NCBI RefSeq assembly: GCF_030929615.1
Contig: NZ_JAVFVU010000014.1
Location: 62,001 to 126,000 of the forward strand
Source of the DNA: Dyadobacter sp. LHD-138
GTDB lineage: Bacteria > Bacteroidota > Bacteroidia > Cytophagales > Spirosomataceae
DNA: 64,000 bases
Direction: 5' to 3'
The position numbers and the translations under genes are program-made. The notes beneath the pieces are model-generated. The model did no database searches. It worked only from the letters and a program-made list of their open reading frames with translations, and had not been told where the DNA came from. This document shows positions 1-8,867 of the stretch, piece by piece. Numbering within the stretch: position 1 is the first letter of the stretch; each line of letters starts with the position of its first letter.

Positions 1-1
1 G

Positions 2-379
2 CGATTATTTACGGAGGAAAAAATATCAAACCTTGATTTCTGGGAAATGCCTGCGCAGGATTTTTCGCCTGCCGCTGGTGAAGTAGAGATTGTACCCCTG
101 ACCCATATTTTTGGCTCGGAAGTGTTGAGTGTATATTCAGCGGCTATTGCGGAAAGAGCACCCAGGCCTTACCTAATGATCGGAGAAAAAGATGCTGGGG
201 ATTTTGATGTTGCCGAGCATGCGTTATTGCGTGTGAAGATTCAAAACCAGAGCTTTGATCTTCCGGTGAGAATAAAAAAGGAATTGCAGCCGGGGCTGGT
301 GGCCATACCGTTTAACCTGCCTTCAATGACAGGAATCGGCTGGCCGGCAAAAGGTACCTTATCAAAAATAAAGCCATGA
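2..379 (+). CDS. nuoG: NADH-quinone oxidoreductase subunit G, C-terminal fragment
   Basis: The reading frame is already open at the left edge, so this is the last ~125 residues of a longer protein; the first ATG inside the window (47) is not the real start. The call rests mainly on position: it ends 4 bases into nuoH, and nuoG precedes nuoH in standard complex I operons. The segment would correspond to the C-terminal molybdopterin-dinucleotide-binding-like domain of the peripheral-arm subunit that carries Fe-S clusters. No cluster ligands lie in the visible part, so the product cannot be proved from this fragment alone. Confidence 0.7.
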   Translation, partial: RLFTEEKISNLDFWEMPAQDFSPAAGEVEIVPLTHIFGSEVLSVYSAAIAERAPRPYLMIGEKDAGDFDVAEHALLRVKIQNQSFDLPVRIKKELQPGLVAIPFNLPSMTGIGWPAKGTLSKIKP

Positions 380-1332
380 ACGAGATACTCCGATATGTGC
401 TGATGATTGTGATCGTGTTGTTTACACTGACCACCACTGCTGCCTGGCTGATCTGGCTCGAACGTCGCATGCTGGCTTTGTGGCAGGACCGATATGGCCC
501 CAACCGCGCAGGGCCGTTCGGACTGTTGATTGTGGCTGCCGACACCATCAAGCTGTTTTTTAAGGAGGACTGGATTCCGCCATTTGCGGACAAGTTTATT
601 TTTGTGATTGCCCCCACGATTGTTGCCGCAGCGGTTCTGATGAGTTTTGTTATCGTACCCTTTGCGCCCGGAATTCTTATCTCGGACCTGAACGTAGGTT
701 TATTGTTTTTCCTGGCTATGGCATCGTTGGGCGTATACAGTATTGTACTGGGGGGATGGGCTTCCAATAATAAATATTCCTTACTGGGTGCGCTGCGTGG
801 CGCTTCTCAAATGATCAGTTATGAGGTTTTTATGGGGTTGTCACTCATGGGTGTGGTGATGCTTTCGGGGTCATTCCGGCTTACGGATATTGTTTTGGCG
901 CAAAAAGAATATTGGTTTGTTTTCACGCAACCCGTGGGTTTTGTGCTTTTTTTAATCGCCGGAATTGCTGAAACACACCGTCTACCTTTTGATATTCCAG
1001 AGGCTGAAAGCGAGCTGGTGGCAGGTTTTCACTCCGAGTATTCCGGTATGAAATTCGGGATGTTTTTTATCGGTGAGTATCTGGGGATCACATTGGTTTC
1101 CGCCATGGTTGTTACGGTGTTTTTCGGAGGGTGGCTTGGGCCTTCATTTTTGCCTCCGCTGGTTTGGTTTATACTGAAAACTTTTGTTTTTATTCTGCTT
1201 TTTATACTACTGCGGGCATCGCTTCCCAGGCCAAGGTATGATCAGTTAATGGAATATGGCTGGAAAATAATATTGCCAATAGCGCTGCTGAACTTATTGG
1301 TTACTGGCGCTATCGCATTGCTAATATATTAA
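376..1332 (+). CDS. nuoH: NADH-quinone oxidoreductase subunit H
   Basis: This is the membrane subunit of complex I that forms much of the quinone-binding cavity at the junction of the two arms. The 318-residue length is close to the family norm and about eight hydrophobic segments are visible. Family signatures include [21 protein letters not shown] near residues 27-46, with the charged quinone-site loop, and the conserved acidic stretch [18 protein letters not shown] near residues 203-220. The ATG overlaps the end of nuoG by 4 bases, suggesting translational coupling. It is followed by nuoI in the canonical order. Confidence 0.97.
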   Translation: MNEILRYVLMIVIVLFTLTTTAAWLIWLERRMLALWQDRYGPNRAGPFGLLIVAADTIKLFFKEDWIPPFADKFIFVIAPTIVAAAVLMSFVIVPFAPGILISDLNVGLLFFLAMASLGVYSIVLGGWASNNKYSLLGALRGASQMISYEVFMGLSLMGVVMLSGSFRLTDIVLAQKEYWFVFTQPVGFVLFLIAGIAETHRLPFDIPEAESELVAGFHSEYSGMKFGMFFIGEYLGITLVSAMVVTVFFGGWLGPSFLPPLVWFILKTFVFILLFILLRASLPRPRYDQLMEYGWKIILPIALLNLLVTGAIALLIY

Positions 1333-1355
1333 TAATCAGGTTAAATGACACGATT

Positions 1356-1871
1356 ATGATCAGTCTGTTAAGAACGATGGGACTTACTTTTCTGCACATG
1401 TTCAGAAAACGGGAAACCATCCAGTACCCGGAGGAAAAGGTGGTATTGCATCCACGTTGGCGGGGGAGAATCGTTTTAACCCGCGACCCGGATATGGGCG
1501 AGCGCTGCGTGGGATGTTATTTGTGTGCCGCCGCTTGTCCGGTGGACTGCATTTCTTTGCAGGCGACCGAAGATGAAAATGGCAGGCGGTATCCCGAATT
1601 TTTTCGCATCAACTTCTCGCGCTGTATTTTTTGCGGCTATTGTGAAGAAGCCTGCCCCACCTATGCCATTCAGCTTATTCCTGATTTTGAGATGGCTGAG
1701 TATAACCGGCAGAATCTGGTGTATGAAAAAGAGGATTTGCTGATCAATAGCGAAGGGAAATATCCGGGTTATAATTATTACAAGGTAGCGGGTTTGTCTG
1801 CGGGGATCAAAGGCAAGGGTGAAGGAGATAATGAAGAACCGCCAGTGGACGTACACAGTTTATTACCGTAA
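1356..1871 (+). CDS. nuoI: NADH-quinone oxidoreductase subunit I (2x[4Fe-4S] ferredoxin)
   Basis: This is the peripheral-arm subunit that carries two [4Fe-4S] clusters and passes electrons toward the quinone site. Two ferredoxin motifs are visible: [12 protein letters not shown] (C51, C54, C57, C61) and [12 protein letters not shown] (C90, C93, C96, C100). The N-terminus ([22 protein letters not shown]) is the usual amphipathic lead that contacts the membrane arm. At 171 residues it is of normal length. It sits 23 bases after nuoH and 2 bases before nuoJ, so it belongs to the same transcript. Confidence 0.97.
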   Translation: MISLLRTMGLTFLHMFRKRETIQYPEEKVVLHPRWRGRIVLTRDPDMGERCVGCYLCAAACPVDCISLQATEDENGRRYPEFFRINFSRCIFCGYCEEACPTYAIQLIPDFEMAEYNRQNLVYEKEDLLINSEGKYPGYNYYKVAGLSAGIKGKGEGDNEEPPVDVHSLLP

Positions 1872-1873
1872 AA

Positions 1874-2404
1874 ATGGACATTGCATTTTACATCACAGCA
1901 GCGGTCACGCTGATTTCGACGGGCATGGTTATTACCCGGCATAATCCGGTGCATGCACTGTTGTATCTGGTCATTTCCCTGCTGTCACTTGCCATGATTT
2001 TTTTCTTGCTTGGCGCTGCCTTTGCGGCGCTTTTGGAAATAATCATTTATGCGGGTGCGATCATGGTGCTGTTTATTTTCGTGATCATGCTCCTGAATCT
2101 GGGCGAGGAAACGGCTGCGCAGGAGAAGAAATGGCTGAAAACGAGAATCTGGATAGGGCCGGCCATCATGGCAGGGGTTCTGCTGTTCGAGCTTTGTTAT
2201 CTGATATCGTCTTCGGATGCTGTTTTATACGATCAGCCCAACGTTGGCCCGCGGCCCGTCGCCCTGGCACTATTCCGGGAGTACTTGATCGGTGTGGAGC
2301 TGGCGGCGATGCTGCTTATGGCCGCCATGGTTGGTGCTGCACATATTGGTCGACATAAAAAAATGGTATTGCACCGGTTTTTAAAAGAAAAGGAAATACA
2401 ATGA
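1874..2404 (+). CDS. nuoJ: NADH-quinone oxidoreductase subunit J
   Basis: This small membrane-arm subunit of complex I has 176 residues and five hydrophobic segments. The segment [20 protein letters not shown] around residue 55 is the conserved TM3 of the family, containing the pi-bulge region involved in coupling. Spacing is 2 bases from nuoI, and the end overlaps the nuoK start by 4 bases (ATGA), which supports coupled translation. Confidence 0.95.
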   Translation: MDIAFYITAAVTLISTGMVITRHNPVHALLYLVISLLSLAMIFFLLGAAFAALLEIIIYAGAIMVLFIFVIMLLNLGEETAAQEKKWLKTRIWIGPAIMAGVLLFELCYLISSSDAVLYDQPNVGPRPVALALFREYLIGVELAAMLLMAAMVGAAHIGRHKKMVLHRFLKEKEIQ

Positions 2405-2712
2405 ACTCGTCTGTATCCACCGAAATCGTGATGTTGCTGGCCGGTCTGCTTTTCGTGCTGGGCATTACCGGCGTGGTCATCCGTAAGAATATCATTTTTA
2501 TGCTGTTGTCGGTCGAGATCATGCTGAATGCATCCGGGCTGGCATTTATAGCGGCCGGTGCACGCTGGGGCCAGCCTGACGGACAGGTCATGTTTATTTT
2601 TATTCTGGCGATGGCGGCCGCGGAAGTTTCCATTGGTTTGGCACTGATCTTGCAAATCTATCATCAGCACAAGTCTTTGGATATTGACAAACTAAGGGAA
2701 ATGAACGGATAA
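2401..2712 (+). CDS. nuoK: NADH-quinone oxidoreductase subunit K
   Basis: This 103-residue membrane subunit has three TM helices and matches the family's small size. Two conserved glutamates in helices are visible, in [15 protein letters not shown] (about residue 38) and [14 protein letters not shown] (about residue 74); both are known proton-path residues in NuoK. Its ATG overlaps the nuoJ stop by 4 bases. The nuoL start follows after 21 bases. Confidence 0.96.
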   Translation: MNSSVSTEIVMLLAGLLFVLGITGVVIRKNIIFMLLSVEIMLNASGLAFIAAGARWGQPDGQVMFIFILAMAAAEVSIGLALILQIYHQHKSLDIDKLREMNG

Positions 2713-2733
2713 CGCACCTTTAATTGAAAGGCT

Positions 2734-4623
2734 ATGAATAACCTGTTATGGCTCATACCCGCTTTACCTCTTGCCGGTTTCCTGATTTTGGTAGCCGCTG
2801 GAAAACATTTGTCCAATAAACTGGTGGCGTTAACCGGCGTTGGAAGTATATCGCTTGCCGCAGTCGTAACGATTATTGTTGGCTTTAACTTTTTGTCATC
2901 TCCACCGGAAGGCGGGGCTTATGCACAAACGTTATGGACCTGGATGGATGTTGCTGGGTTTAGCCCGAAAATAGCACTTTCGCTCGATTCTCTTTCACTG
3001 GTTTTTATTTTTGTAATCACGTTTATAGGCAGTTTGATCCACATTTATTCCGCCGGGTTTATGGCGGCTGATAAAGACTATTCCCGGTTTTTTGCCTGCA
3101 TGAATTTGTTTGTGTTTTCAATGCTCGTACTGGTTTTAGCCGACAATCTTTTACTGATGTATCTGGGCTGGGAGGGTGTTGGCTTATGCAGTTATCTGTT
3201 GATCGGATTTTGGTATGAAAATCCTGCGAACGGCTATGCAGCCCGAAAAGCCTTTGTCATCACCCGAATAGGTGATACGGCCATGGCACTCGGACTTTTT
3301 ACTATTTATTATCAGTTTGGGACGCTGGTTATGTCGGAGATCACGGCCACTGCGCCGTCTGTCTGGCAATCCAATTCCTCCATCGCAACCGTTACGGCAC
3401 TGTTGCTTTTGGCTGGTGGTATGGGTAAATCTGCCCAGCTGCCCTTACAGACCTGGCTCCCTGACGCAATGGCGGGGCCATCGCCGGTCAGCGCACTTAT
3501 TCATGCGGCAACGATGGTCACAGCCGGTGTTTATCTGATAGCCCGAATGCATGTTCTTTTTGAACTGTCCGCCACTGCACAAATGATCGTTGCGGTTGTC
3601 GGGGCGGTAACTTTACTTGTTGCCGGTTTCAGCGCACTTACCCAATATGATATCAAACGTGTACTGGCATATTCTACCATCAGTCAGATCGGTTATATGT
3701 TTCTGGCATTGGGCGTGGGTGCCTGGACGGCCGCAATCTTTCATTTTATGGCCCATGCTTTTTTTAAAGCACTTTTGTTCCTGGCTGCCGGTGCAATCAT
3801 TGAAGCGCTGGGACATGAGCACAGCATGTTTAAAATGGGTGGACTAAAAGATAAAATGCCCGTTGTCTTCTGGACTTTTCTGATCGGGGCCGCGTCGTTA
3901 TCGGCTTTGCCGCTGGTGAGCGCCGGTTTTTACAGTAAAGATCAGATTCTCTGGTATGCCTGGGCGTCAGATAAGGGAAGCCCGCTATTGTGGCTCACTG
4001 CTTTTCTGGGTGCGTTTACTACCGCAGCTTACACGACCCGTATGATGATCCTTACGTTTTTGGGGGATAGTAAGACCGGGATCGGCCATCATCCCGGAAA
4101 ACTCATGACGATACCGCTGATCGTTCTCGCCTTTTTCTCTGTTGTCGCCGGCTTTATTGAACTACCCCACAATTTCGGACATTTCACACTTTTTTCAGAT
4201 TTGCTTCATGGGGTGCTTCCGTCCACGGTATTACGGGCTGACGAAAGCTCGGAATGGAAATTTCAGCTGCTGGCGTTTGTCGCCACTTTCGGTGGTATTT
4301 ATCTGGTATTTATTTACTATTACAGAGAACCATATAAAATAGAAAGATTACGGGAAAGTCCTTCGTTTCAATGGCTTTACAGGTTCTGGCACGGTGGCTG
4401 GGGATTTGACAGGTTATTCGATCTGGTATTTGTAACGCCGTTCGTTTTCCTGGCTAAGATCAATAAACGTGACGTCGTTGACAGGTTTTATGAGGGTATA
4501 GCTTCCGTCACAAATCATCTTTACCGACTCCTGTCCGCCACGCAAACGGGGTCGCTGAGATGGTATATCATGGGTATGGTCATCGGCGCAATAATCATTT
4601 TAGGCTTACAAATCATGTTATGA
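2734..4623 (+). CDS. nuoL: NADH-quinone oxidoreductase subunit L (antiporter-like)
   Basis: This is the distal Mrp-antiporter-like, proton-pumping subunit of complex I. Its 629 residues and many TM segments fit the family, including the C-terminal extension that forms the lateral helix. Family signatures include LLMYLGWEGVGLCSYLLIGFW (about residues 137-157, with the conserved TM5 Glu), LPDAMAGPSPVSALIHAATM (about residues 241-260, the broken TM7 region) and KRVLAYSTISQIGYM (about residues 308-322). The stop overlaps the nuoM start by 4 bases. Confidence 0.97.
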   Translation: MNNLLWLIPALPLAGFLILVAAGKHLSNKLVALTGVGSISLAAVVTIIVGFNFLSSPPEGGAYAQTLWTWMDVAGFSPKIALSLDSLSLVFIFVITFIGSLIHIYSAGFMAADKDYSRFFACMNLFVFSMLVLVLADNLLLMYLGWEGVGLCSYLLIGFWYENPANGYAARKAFVITRIGDTAMALGLFTIYYQFGTLVMSEITATAPSVWQSNSSIATVTALLLLAGGMGKSAQLPLQTWLPDAMAGPSPVSALIHAATMVTAGVYLIARMHVLFELSATAQMIVAVVGAVTLLVAGFSALTQYDIKRVLAYSTISQIGYMFLALGVGAWTAAIFHFMAHAFFKALLFLAAGAIIEALGHEHSMFKMGGLKDKMPVVFWTFLIGAASLSALPLVSAGFYSKDQILWYAWASDKGSPLLWLTAFLGAFTTAAYTTRMMILTFLGDSKTGIGHHPGKLMTIPLIVLAFFSVVAGFIELPHNFGHFTLFSDLLHGVLPSTVLRADESSEWKFQLLAFVATFGGIYLVFIYYYREPYKIERLRESPSFQWLYRFWHGGWGFDRLFDLVFVTPFVFLAKINKRDVVDRFYEGIASVTNHLYRLLSATQTGSLRWYIMGMVIGAIIILGLQIML

Positions 4624-6152
4624 TACTCGTCTGGCTCATCGGCATTTTAATGGGAGGAGGTACCGCGGCACTTGTCCTGGGACAATGGAATAAAACAATT
4701 CCAAGATGGATTGCACTGGTTACGGTATTGACCGGATTTTTGCTTATTCTGATTTTTTGGATGGATCAGTATCAGACGATTGATGAGCATTCCGCCGATG
4801 TATGGCTTATTGATTTTAAACGGGACTGGATCTTGTCGTTCGGGATAAGTTTTCATTTGGCGATCGATGGGCTAAGCCTGCTTTTGCTGGTGTTAACAGG
4901 TTTTCTGGGGATTTTGGCTGTGCTTTGTTCGTGGAAAGAAATCACGGAACGGACCGGTTTTTATTACTTCAATTTGCTTTGGATACTTGTCGGCGTTTCA
5001 GGTGTTTTCATGGCTATGGATCTGTTTCTCTTTTATTTTTTCTGGGAAGTCATGCTGATTCCGATGTATTTTCTGATCGGCATATGGGGAAGCGAAAACA
5101 GGATCTACGCTGCTTACAAGTTCTTTATTTTTACCCAGGCGAGCGGTTTGCTAATGCTCCTGGCTATTTTGGGATTGTATTTTATTCATGGTCAGAATAC
5201 AGGAATTTATACGTTCAATTATTTTGAGCTGTTAGGAACCGTTATTCCATCCGGAACAGGTCTTTGGCTGATGATGGGTTTTTTTGTTGCTTTTGCCGTA
5301 AAACTTCCGGTATTTCCCTTTCATACCTGGCTGCCCGATGCGCATAGCGAGGCACCCACGGCAGGAAGTCTGATATTGGCCGGGTTGCTTTTGAAAACGG
5401 GAGCTTATGGCTTACTACGGTTTGTTATCCCGCTTTTCCCGGTTGCTGCTGCACAAATGGCCCTGCCTGCGATGATCCTGGGCGTGATCGGAATTGTTTA
5501 CGGCGCTGTTCTGGCCTATTCCCAAACGGACCTGAAACGACTGGTGGCATTTACCAGCGTGAGCCACATGGGTTTTGTGCTGACAGGTATTTTCGCTTTT
5601 AATGAACTGGCTTTTCAGGGTGTTGTCATGCAGCTTGTAACCCATGCCATCAGTACCGGGGCACTGTTTATTATGGCGGGTATGATCAAGGAACGGTTGC
5701 ATACACGTGACATCAACCAGATGGGCGGGCTTTGGTCGCGGATGCCGAAAATGGGGGCCATTGGACTTTTGTTTGCGATGGCATCACTGGGATTGCCGGG
5801 ATTGGGCAATTTTATTGCGGAATTTCTGATCCTGTTAGGCGCTTTTAAGGTCAGTATCTGGATAACGGTCATTGCTACGCTCGGACTTATTTTCTCGGCT
5901 GTTTATTCGCTGCGTATTGTGCAGAAAATTTTCTGGGGGCCGCAGGATGGCTATGGCAATATTCGGGATTTTTCTTTGCGGGAGATCCTCGTGATGACTG
6001 TGCTTACCTTGTCTATTGTCGGCCTGGGATTGTACCCGCAGCCCGTAATCGACACAGCGTCACCAGCCATTCATAAGCTGGTTTTGCTGTTGGAAGCGGA
6101 TAAGTCCAATATTGGGAAAGAAATTAAATATCAGGAATCCTATGTCAGATAA
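4620..6152 (+). CDS. nuoM: NADH-quinone oxidoreductase subunit M (antiporter-like)
   Basis: This is the second antiporter-like proton channel of complex I. I start it at the ATG at 4620 (MILVWLIGILMGG), which overlaps the nuoL stop as ATGA; an ATG 60 bases upstream in the same frame would add 20 polar residues lying inside nuoL and is unlikely. The 510-residue product shows FYFFWEVMLIPMYFLIGIWG (TM5 Glu), LPVFPFHTWLPDAHSEAPTA and LKRLVAFTSVSHMGFV, all typical of NuoM/ND4. It overlaps nuoN by 11 bases. Confidence 0.96.
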   Translation: MILVWLIGILMGGGTAALVLGQWNKTIPRWIALVTVLTGFLLILIFWMDQYQTIDEHSADVWLIDFKRDWILSFGISFHLAIDGLSLLLLVLTGFLGILAVLCSWKEITERTGFYYFNLLWILVGVSGVFMAMDLFLFYFFWEVMLIPMYFLIGIWGSENRIYAAYKFFIFTQASGLLMLLAILGLYFIHGQNTGIYTFNYFELLGTVIPSGTGLWLMMGFFVAFAVKLPVFPFHTWLPDAHSEAPTAGSLILAGLLLKTGAYGLLRFVIPLFPVAAAQMALPAMILGVIGIVYGAVLAYSQTDLKRLVAFTSVSHMGFVLTGIFAFNELAFQGVVMQLVTHAISTGALFIMAGMIKERLHTRDINQMGGLWSRMPKMGAIGLLFAMASLGLPGLGNFIAEFLILLGAFKVSIWITVIATLGLIFSAVYSLRIVQKIFWGPQDGYGNIRDFSLREILVMTVLTLSIVGLGLYPQPVIDTASPAIHKLVLLLEADKSNIGKEIKYQESYVR

Positions 6153-7599
6153 TGACTTTTTCGCTCTAACACCACTACTGCTGCTATCGGGATCCGCGGT
6201 ACTGATTATGCTGCTGATCGTAGCAAAGCTCAGCCATCGTATCATCCAGATCAGCAGTCTTATCTTGTTTATTATCTCGTTTTCTTCTCTTTTCTATATT
6301 CAAAAAATACTTCCTTACAACGTAGGGACGTTGTTCGTTGTCGATGGTTTTGGTGTTTTTGTGGTTGGTCTGGTTATTTTTTCAGGGCTTGTCGTCAACA
6401 TACTTTCATACATTTATTTTGAAGAAAAAGAGGAGGGGCCGAGAGAGTATTATGTGCTGCTTTTTTTATGCACGCTGGGCGCGTCGGTCCTTGCGCTGAG
6501 CAAACATTTTATTGCCTTATTTCTCGGACTCGAAATTTTAACGGTTGGTTTGTACGCGTTGATCGCTTATCTGAGAGGAAGAAATCACAGCATTGAAGCC
6601 GGAATAAAGTACCTTGTTCTGGCCGCGTTCTCTTCTGCATTTCTCCTTTTTGGGATGGCATTAATTTATCTGGAGACGGGCGCAATGGAATTTCAAGATA
6701 TGATCCCGGAATCGGCAAAATCTCTTTCGCACTTATTCTATACCGGCCTGGGCATGATGTTGGTTGGGGTAGGTTTCAAGCTGGCCGTTGTTCCTTTTCA
6801 TATGTGGACGGCTGATGTGTATCAGGGAGCGCCCGCGCCCGTAACGGCTTTTATTGCTACGGCCTCGAAGGGTGGTGTGCTGGCGGTTTTGCTCCGCTTT
6901 TTTATAGCGATTGATGGTTTTAAATTTTCACCGGTGATGTTCACACTGACCTGTATCGCAGCAGTTTCGATGATCTTTGGAAATTTACTTGCGTTACGTC
7001 AGCGGAATCTGAAACGTATCCTGGCTTATTCATCCGTCGCCCATATGGGTTATTTGCTGGTAGCATTTATTCCGGGGAACTTGATGAGTCTTCAGGCGGT
7101 GTGTTTTTATTTGTTTACTTATTTTGTAACGACTTTGTCCGCTTTTGGTGTCGTCATTATGATGTCGGGTAAAAATGATGATGCGGAAGATATCGATGAA
7201 TACCGGGCGCTTTTCTGGAAACATCCGGGACAGGCCTGCATCCTGAGCTTTGCCATGCTTTCTTTGGCTGGTATTCCGCTTACCGCCGGATTTACCGGCA
7301 AGTTTTACATTCTCGCGACCGCCATTCAGTCCGGTTACTGGCCGCTGGCCGTTATTTTGGTGCTGAGCAGCGTCATTGGTTTGTACTATTATCTCCGCGT
7401 TATCACAGCCATGTTTACCGGAAACAAAAATACCATCCCGGAAGAAAGGGAAAAACATGTGTTTTTTTTCAGGACCGGAATGCTGGCATTATCGGTCCTT
7501 GGTGCAATGATCATTTGGTTAGGCATTTATCCGCAGGATGTGATCAGTTTTATTAGTCAAGCATTAGTAACCTCTGATTTACTTTTCACTAATTTTTAA
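6142..7599 (+). CDS. nuoN: NADH-quinone oxidoreductase subunit N (antiporter-like)
   Basis: This is the third antiporter-like subunit and the last gene of the nuo operon. The chosen start is the ATG at 6142 (MSDNDFFALTPLLLL); an in-frame ATG at 6112 would lie deeper inside nuoM and add a charged, non-family lead. The product has 485 residues. Visible signatures are FLGLEILTVGLYALIAY (TM5 Glu), VVPFHMWTADVYQGAPAPVT and LKRILAYSSVAHMGYLLVA. No convincing terminator was found in the 128 bases after it. Confidence 0.96.
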   Translation: MSDNDFFALTPLLLLSGSAVLIMLLIVAKLSHRIIQISSLILFIISFSSLFYIQKILPYNVGTLFVVDGFGVFVVGLVIFSGLVVNILSYIYFEEKEEGPREYYVLLFLCTLGASVLALSKHFIALFLGLEILTVGLYALIAYLRGRNHSIEAGIKYLVLAAFSSAFLLFGMALIYLETGAMEFQDMIPESAKSLSHLFYTGLGMMLVGVGFKLAVVPFHMWTADVYQGAPAPVTAFIATASKGGVLAVLLRFFIAIDGFKFSPVMFTLTCIAAVSMIFGNLLALRQRNLKRILAYSSVAHMGYLLVAFIPGNLMSLQAVCFYLFTYFVTTLSAFGVVIMMSGKNDDAEDIDEYRALFWKHPGQACILSFAMLSLAGIPLTAGFTGKFYILATAIQSGYWPLAVILVLSSVIGLYYYLRVITAMFTGNKNTIPEEREKHVFFFRTGMLALSVLGAMIIWLGIYPQDVISFISQALVTSDLLFTNF

Positions 7600-7694
7600 A
7601 CATTGCCGCAACGCTTGGGAATTTCGGTGTGACGGCTCGGAAGTAAATAAATCCGTTTCGGTCAGAAAATTAAACGGACGAATTCGTTTGACGA

Positions 7695-7702
7695 TATTTT
7701 TG
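7695..7702 (+). promoter_or_regulatory. Possible Bacteroidota -7 box (TATTTTTG)
   Basis: The octamer matches the Bacteroidota -7 consensus TAnnTTTG and lies 25 bases upstream of the RND adaptor ATG, in the first sizeable gap after nuo. No good TTTG -33 element is present at the 19-21 base spacing, so this is only a partial match. It would drive the RND operon and possibly the two-component genes behind it. Confidence 0.35.
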
Positions 7703-7727
7703 CAGATATATCGTTAAAAAAGTCAGT

Positions 7728-8846
7728 ATGCATTTTATAAGAAAATCTCTTTTGGCTGTTGCCATTGTAACCTTGCAATGGGGTTGCGGAACCAAAGGAG
7801 AGACAACCGAGCAGAAAAAACAGGTTAAAAAACTGCCTGTGATTACCCTTCAGGAAAGTTCAGTAACACTGTCTTCAAACTATCCGGCGCGTATAGAGGG
7901 AAAGGTCAATGTGGATATACGTTCGCAGGCGGAAGGTTATATCGAAAAAATATTCGTTGAGGAAGGGGCTTTGGTGAGAGCCGGGCAGCCTTTGTTCAAA
8001 ATTGTCGCGGCACCCTATATCCAGCAGCTGAACACGGCAAAAGCAAATCTGGAAGCTTCGAAAGCGGCTCTGAAAAACGCGACCCTTGAAGTTGAAAAGT
8101 TTACAGAGCTCAGCAAAAGCAAGGTTACATCTGATTTTCAGCTGAAAACGGCAAAAGCTGCTTATGAATCGGCGGAGGCAAATGTGGCCCTGCAGTCAGC
8201 GGCGGTCGAGGCGGCAAAGATCAATCTTGATTTTACTTTGATCAAGGCACCCGTAACCGGTTTTATTGGCCGTATTCCAAAACGTATCGGTAATCTTGCC
8301 TCAAAAACAGATACGCAGGCACTGACGACACTTTCAGACATCAGCGAAGTGTATGCTTATTTCTCCATGACAGAAAAGGACTTTTTGACCTTCAATCAGC
8401 ATTATCCAGGCAAAACGCTTCAGGAAATAATCACTGCGCTGCCAAATGTTTCCCTGCAGCTGGCGGATGGAAACCGTTATGAGAAAGAGGGGAAAATTCA
8501 GATGGTAGACGGACAGTTTGACAGCAGTACCGGTGCGATCAGCGTCAGGGCGATGTTCAAAAATCCACGGTTTTTACTTCGTTCCGGCAATACCGGCCGT
8601 GTTTCACTTCCTGAGACCCAGCATAAAGCACTGCTGATTCCGGTGCAGGCAACCGTTGACATGCAGGACAAAATTTTTGCTTACCGACTGACCGCTGACA
8701 ACCATACTGAGCGCGTTTCCATTACCGTCTCGGCAAGGAGCGGCGATCATTATCTGGTAACAAGCGGCCTGCAGGCCGGTGATCGGGTTGTTGCCAGGGA
8801 AGCTGCCCTGATTACAGAAGGTGAGCAAATTGAGCCTAAGAAATAA
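7728..8846 (+). CDS. RND efflux periplasmic adaptor (MFP/HlyD family)
   Basis: This adaptor links an inner-membrane RND pump to an outer-membrane channel. The N-terminus MHFIRKSLLAVAIVTLQWGC is a signal with a possible lipidation Cys at residue 20. The biotin-lipoyl half-motif RSQAEGYIEKIFVEEGALVRAG follows near residues 65-86, then an Ala/Lys-rich coiled-coil hairpin (about 95-165), the second half-motif FTLIKAPVTGFIGRI (about 168-182), a beta-barrel and a membrane-proximal domain. The length of 372 residues is typical of AcrA/MexA. It is first of three contiguous pump genes (21 bases to the pump). The substrate cannot be read from sequence. Confidence 0.93.
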   Translation: MHFIRKSLLAVAIVTLQWGCGTKGETTEQKKQVKKLPVITLQESSVTLSSNYPARIEGKVNVDIRSQAEGYIEKIFVEEGALVRAGQPLFKIVAAPYIQQLNTAKANLEASKAALKNATLEVEKFTELSKSKVTSDFQLKTAKAAYESAEANVALQSAAVEAAKINLDFTLIKAPVTGFIGRIPKRIGNLASKTDTQALTTLSDISEVYAYFSMTEKDFLTFNQHYPGKTLQEIITALPNVSLQLADGNRYEKEGKIQMVDGQFDSSTGAISVRAMFKNPRFLLRSGNTGRVSLPETQHKALLIPVQATVDMQDKIFAYRLTADNHTERVSITVSARSGDHYLVTSGLQAGDRVVAREAALITEGEQIEPKK

Positions 8847-8867
8847 AGACTTTCAGAATTAAATATT

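Noticed and set aside
7640..7680. Weak dyad CCGTTT...AAACGG after nuoN as a terminator
   Set aside because: Only six paired bases around a long AT-rich loop and no T-run.
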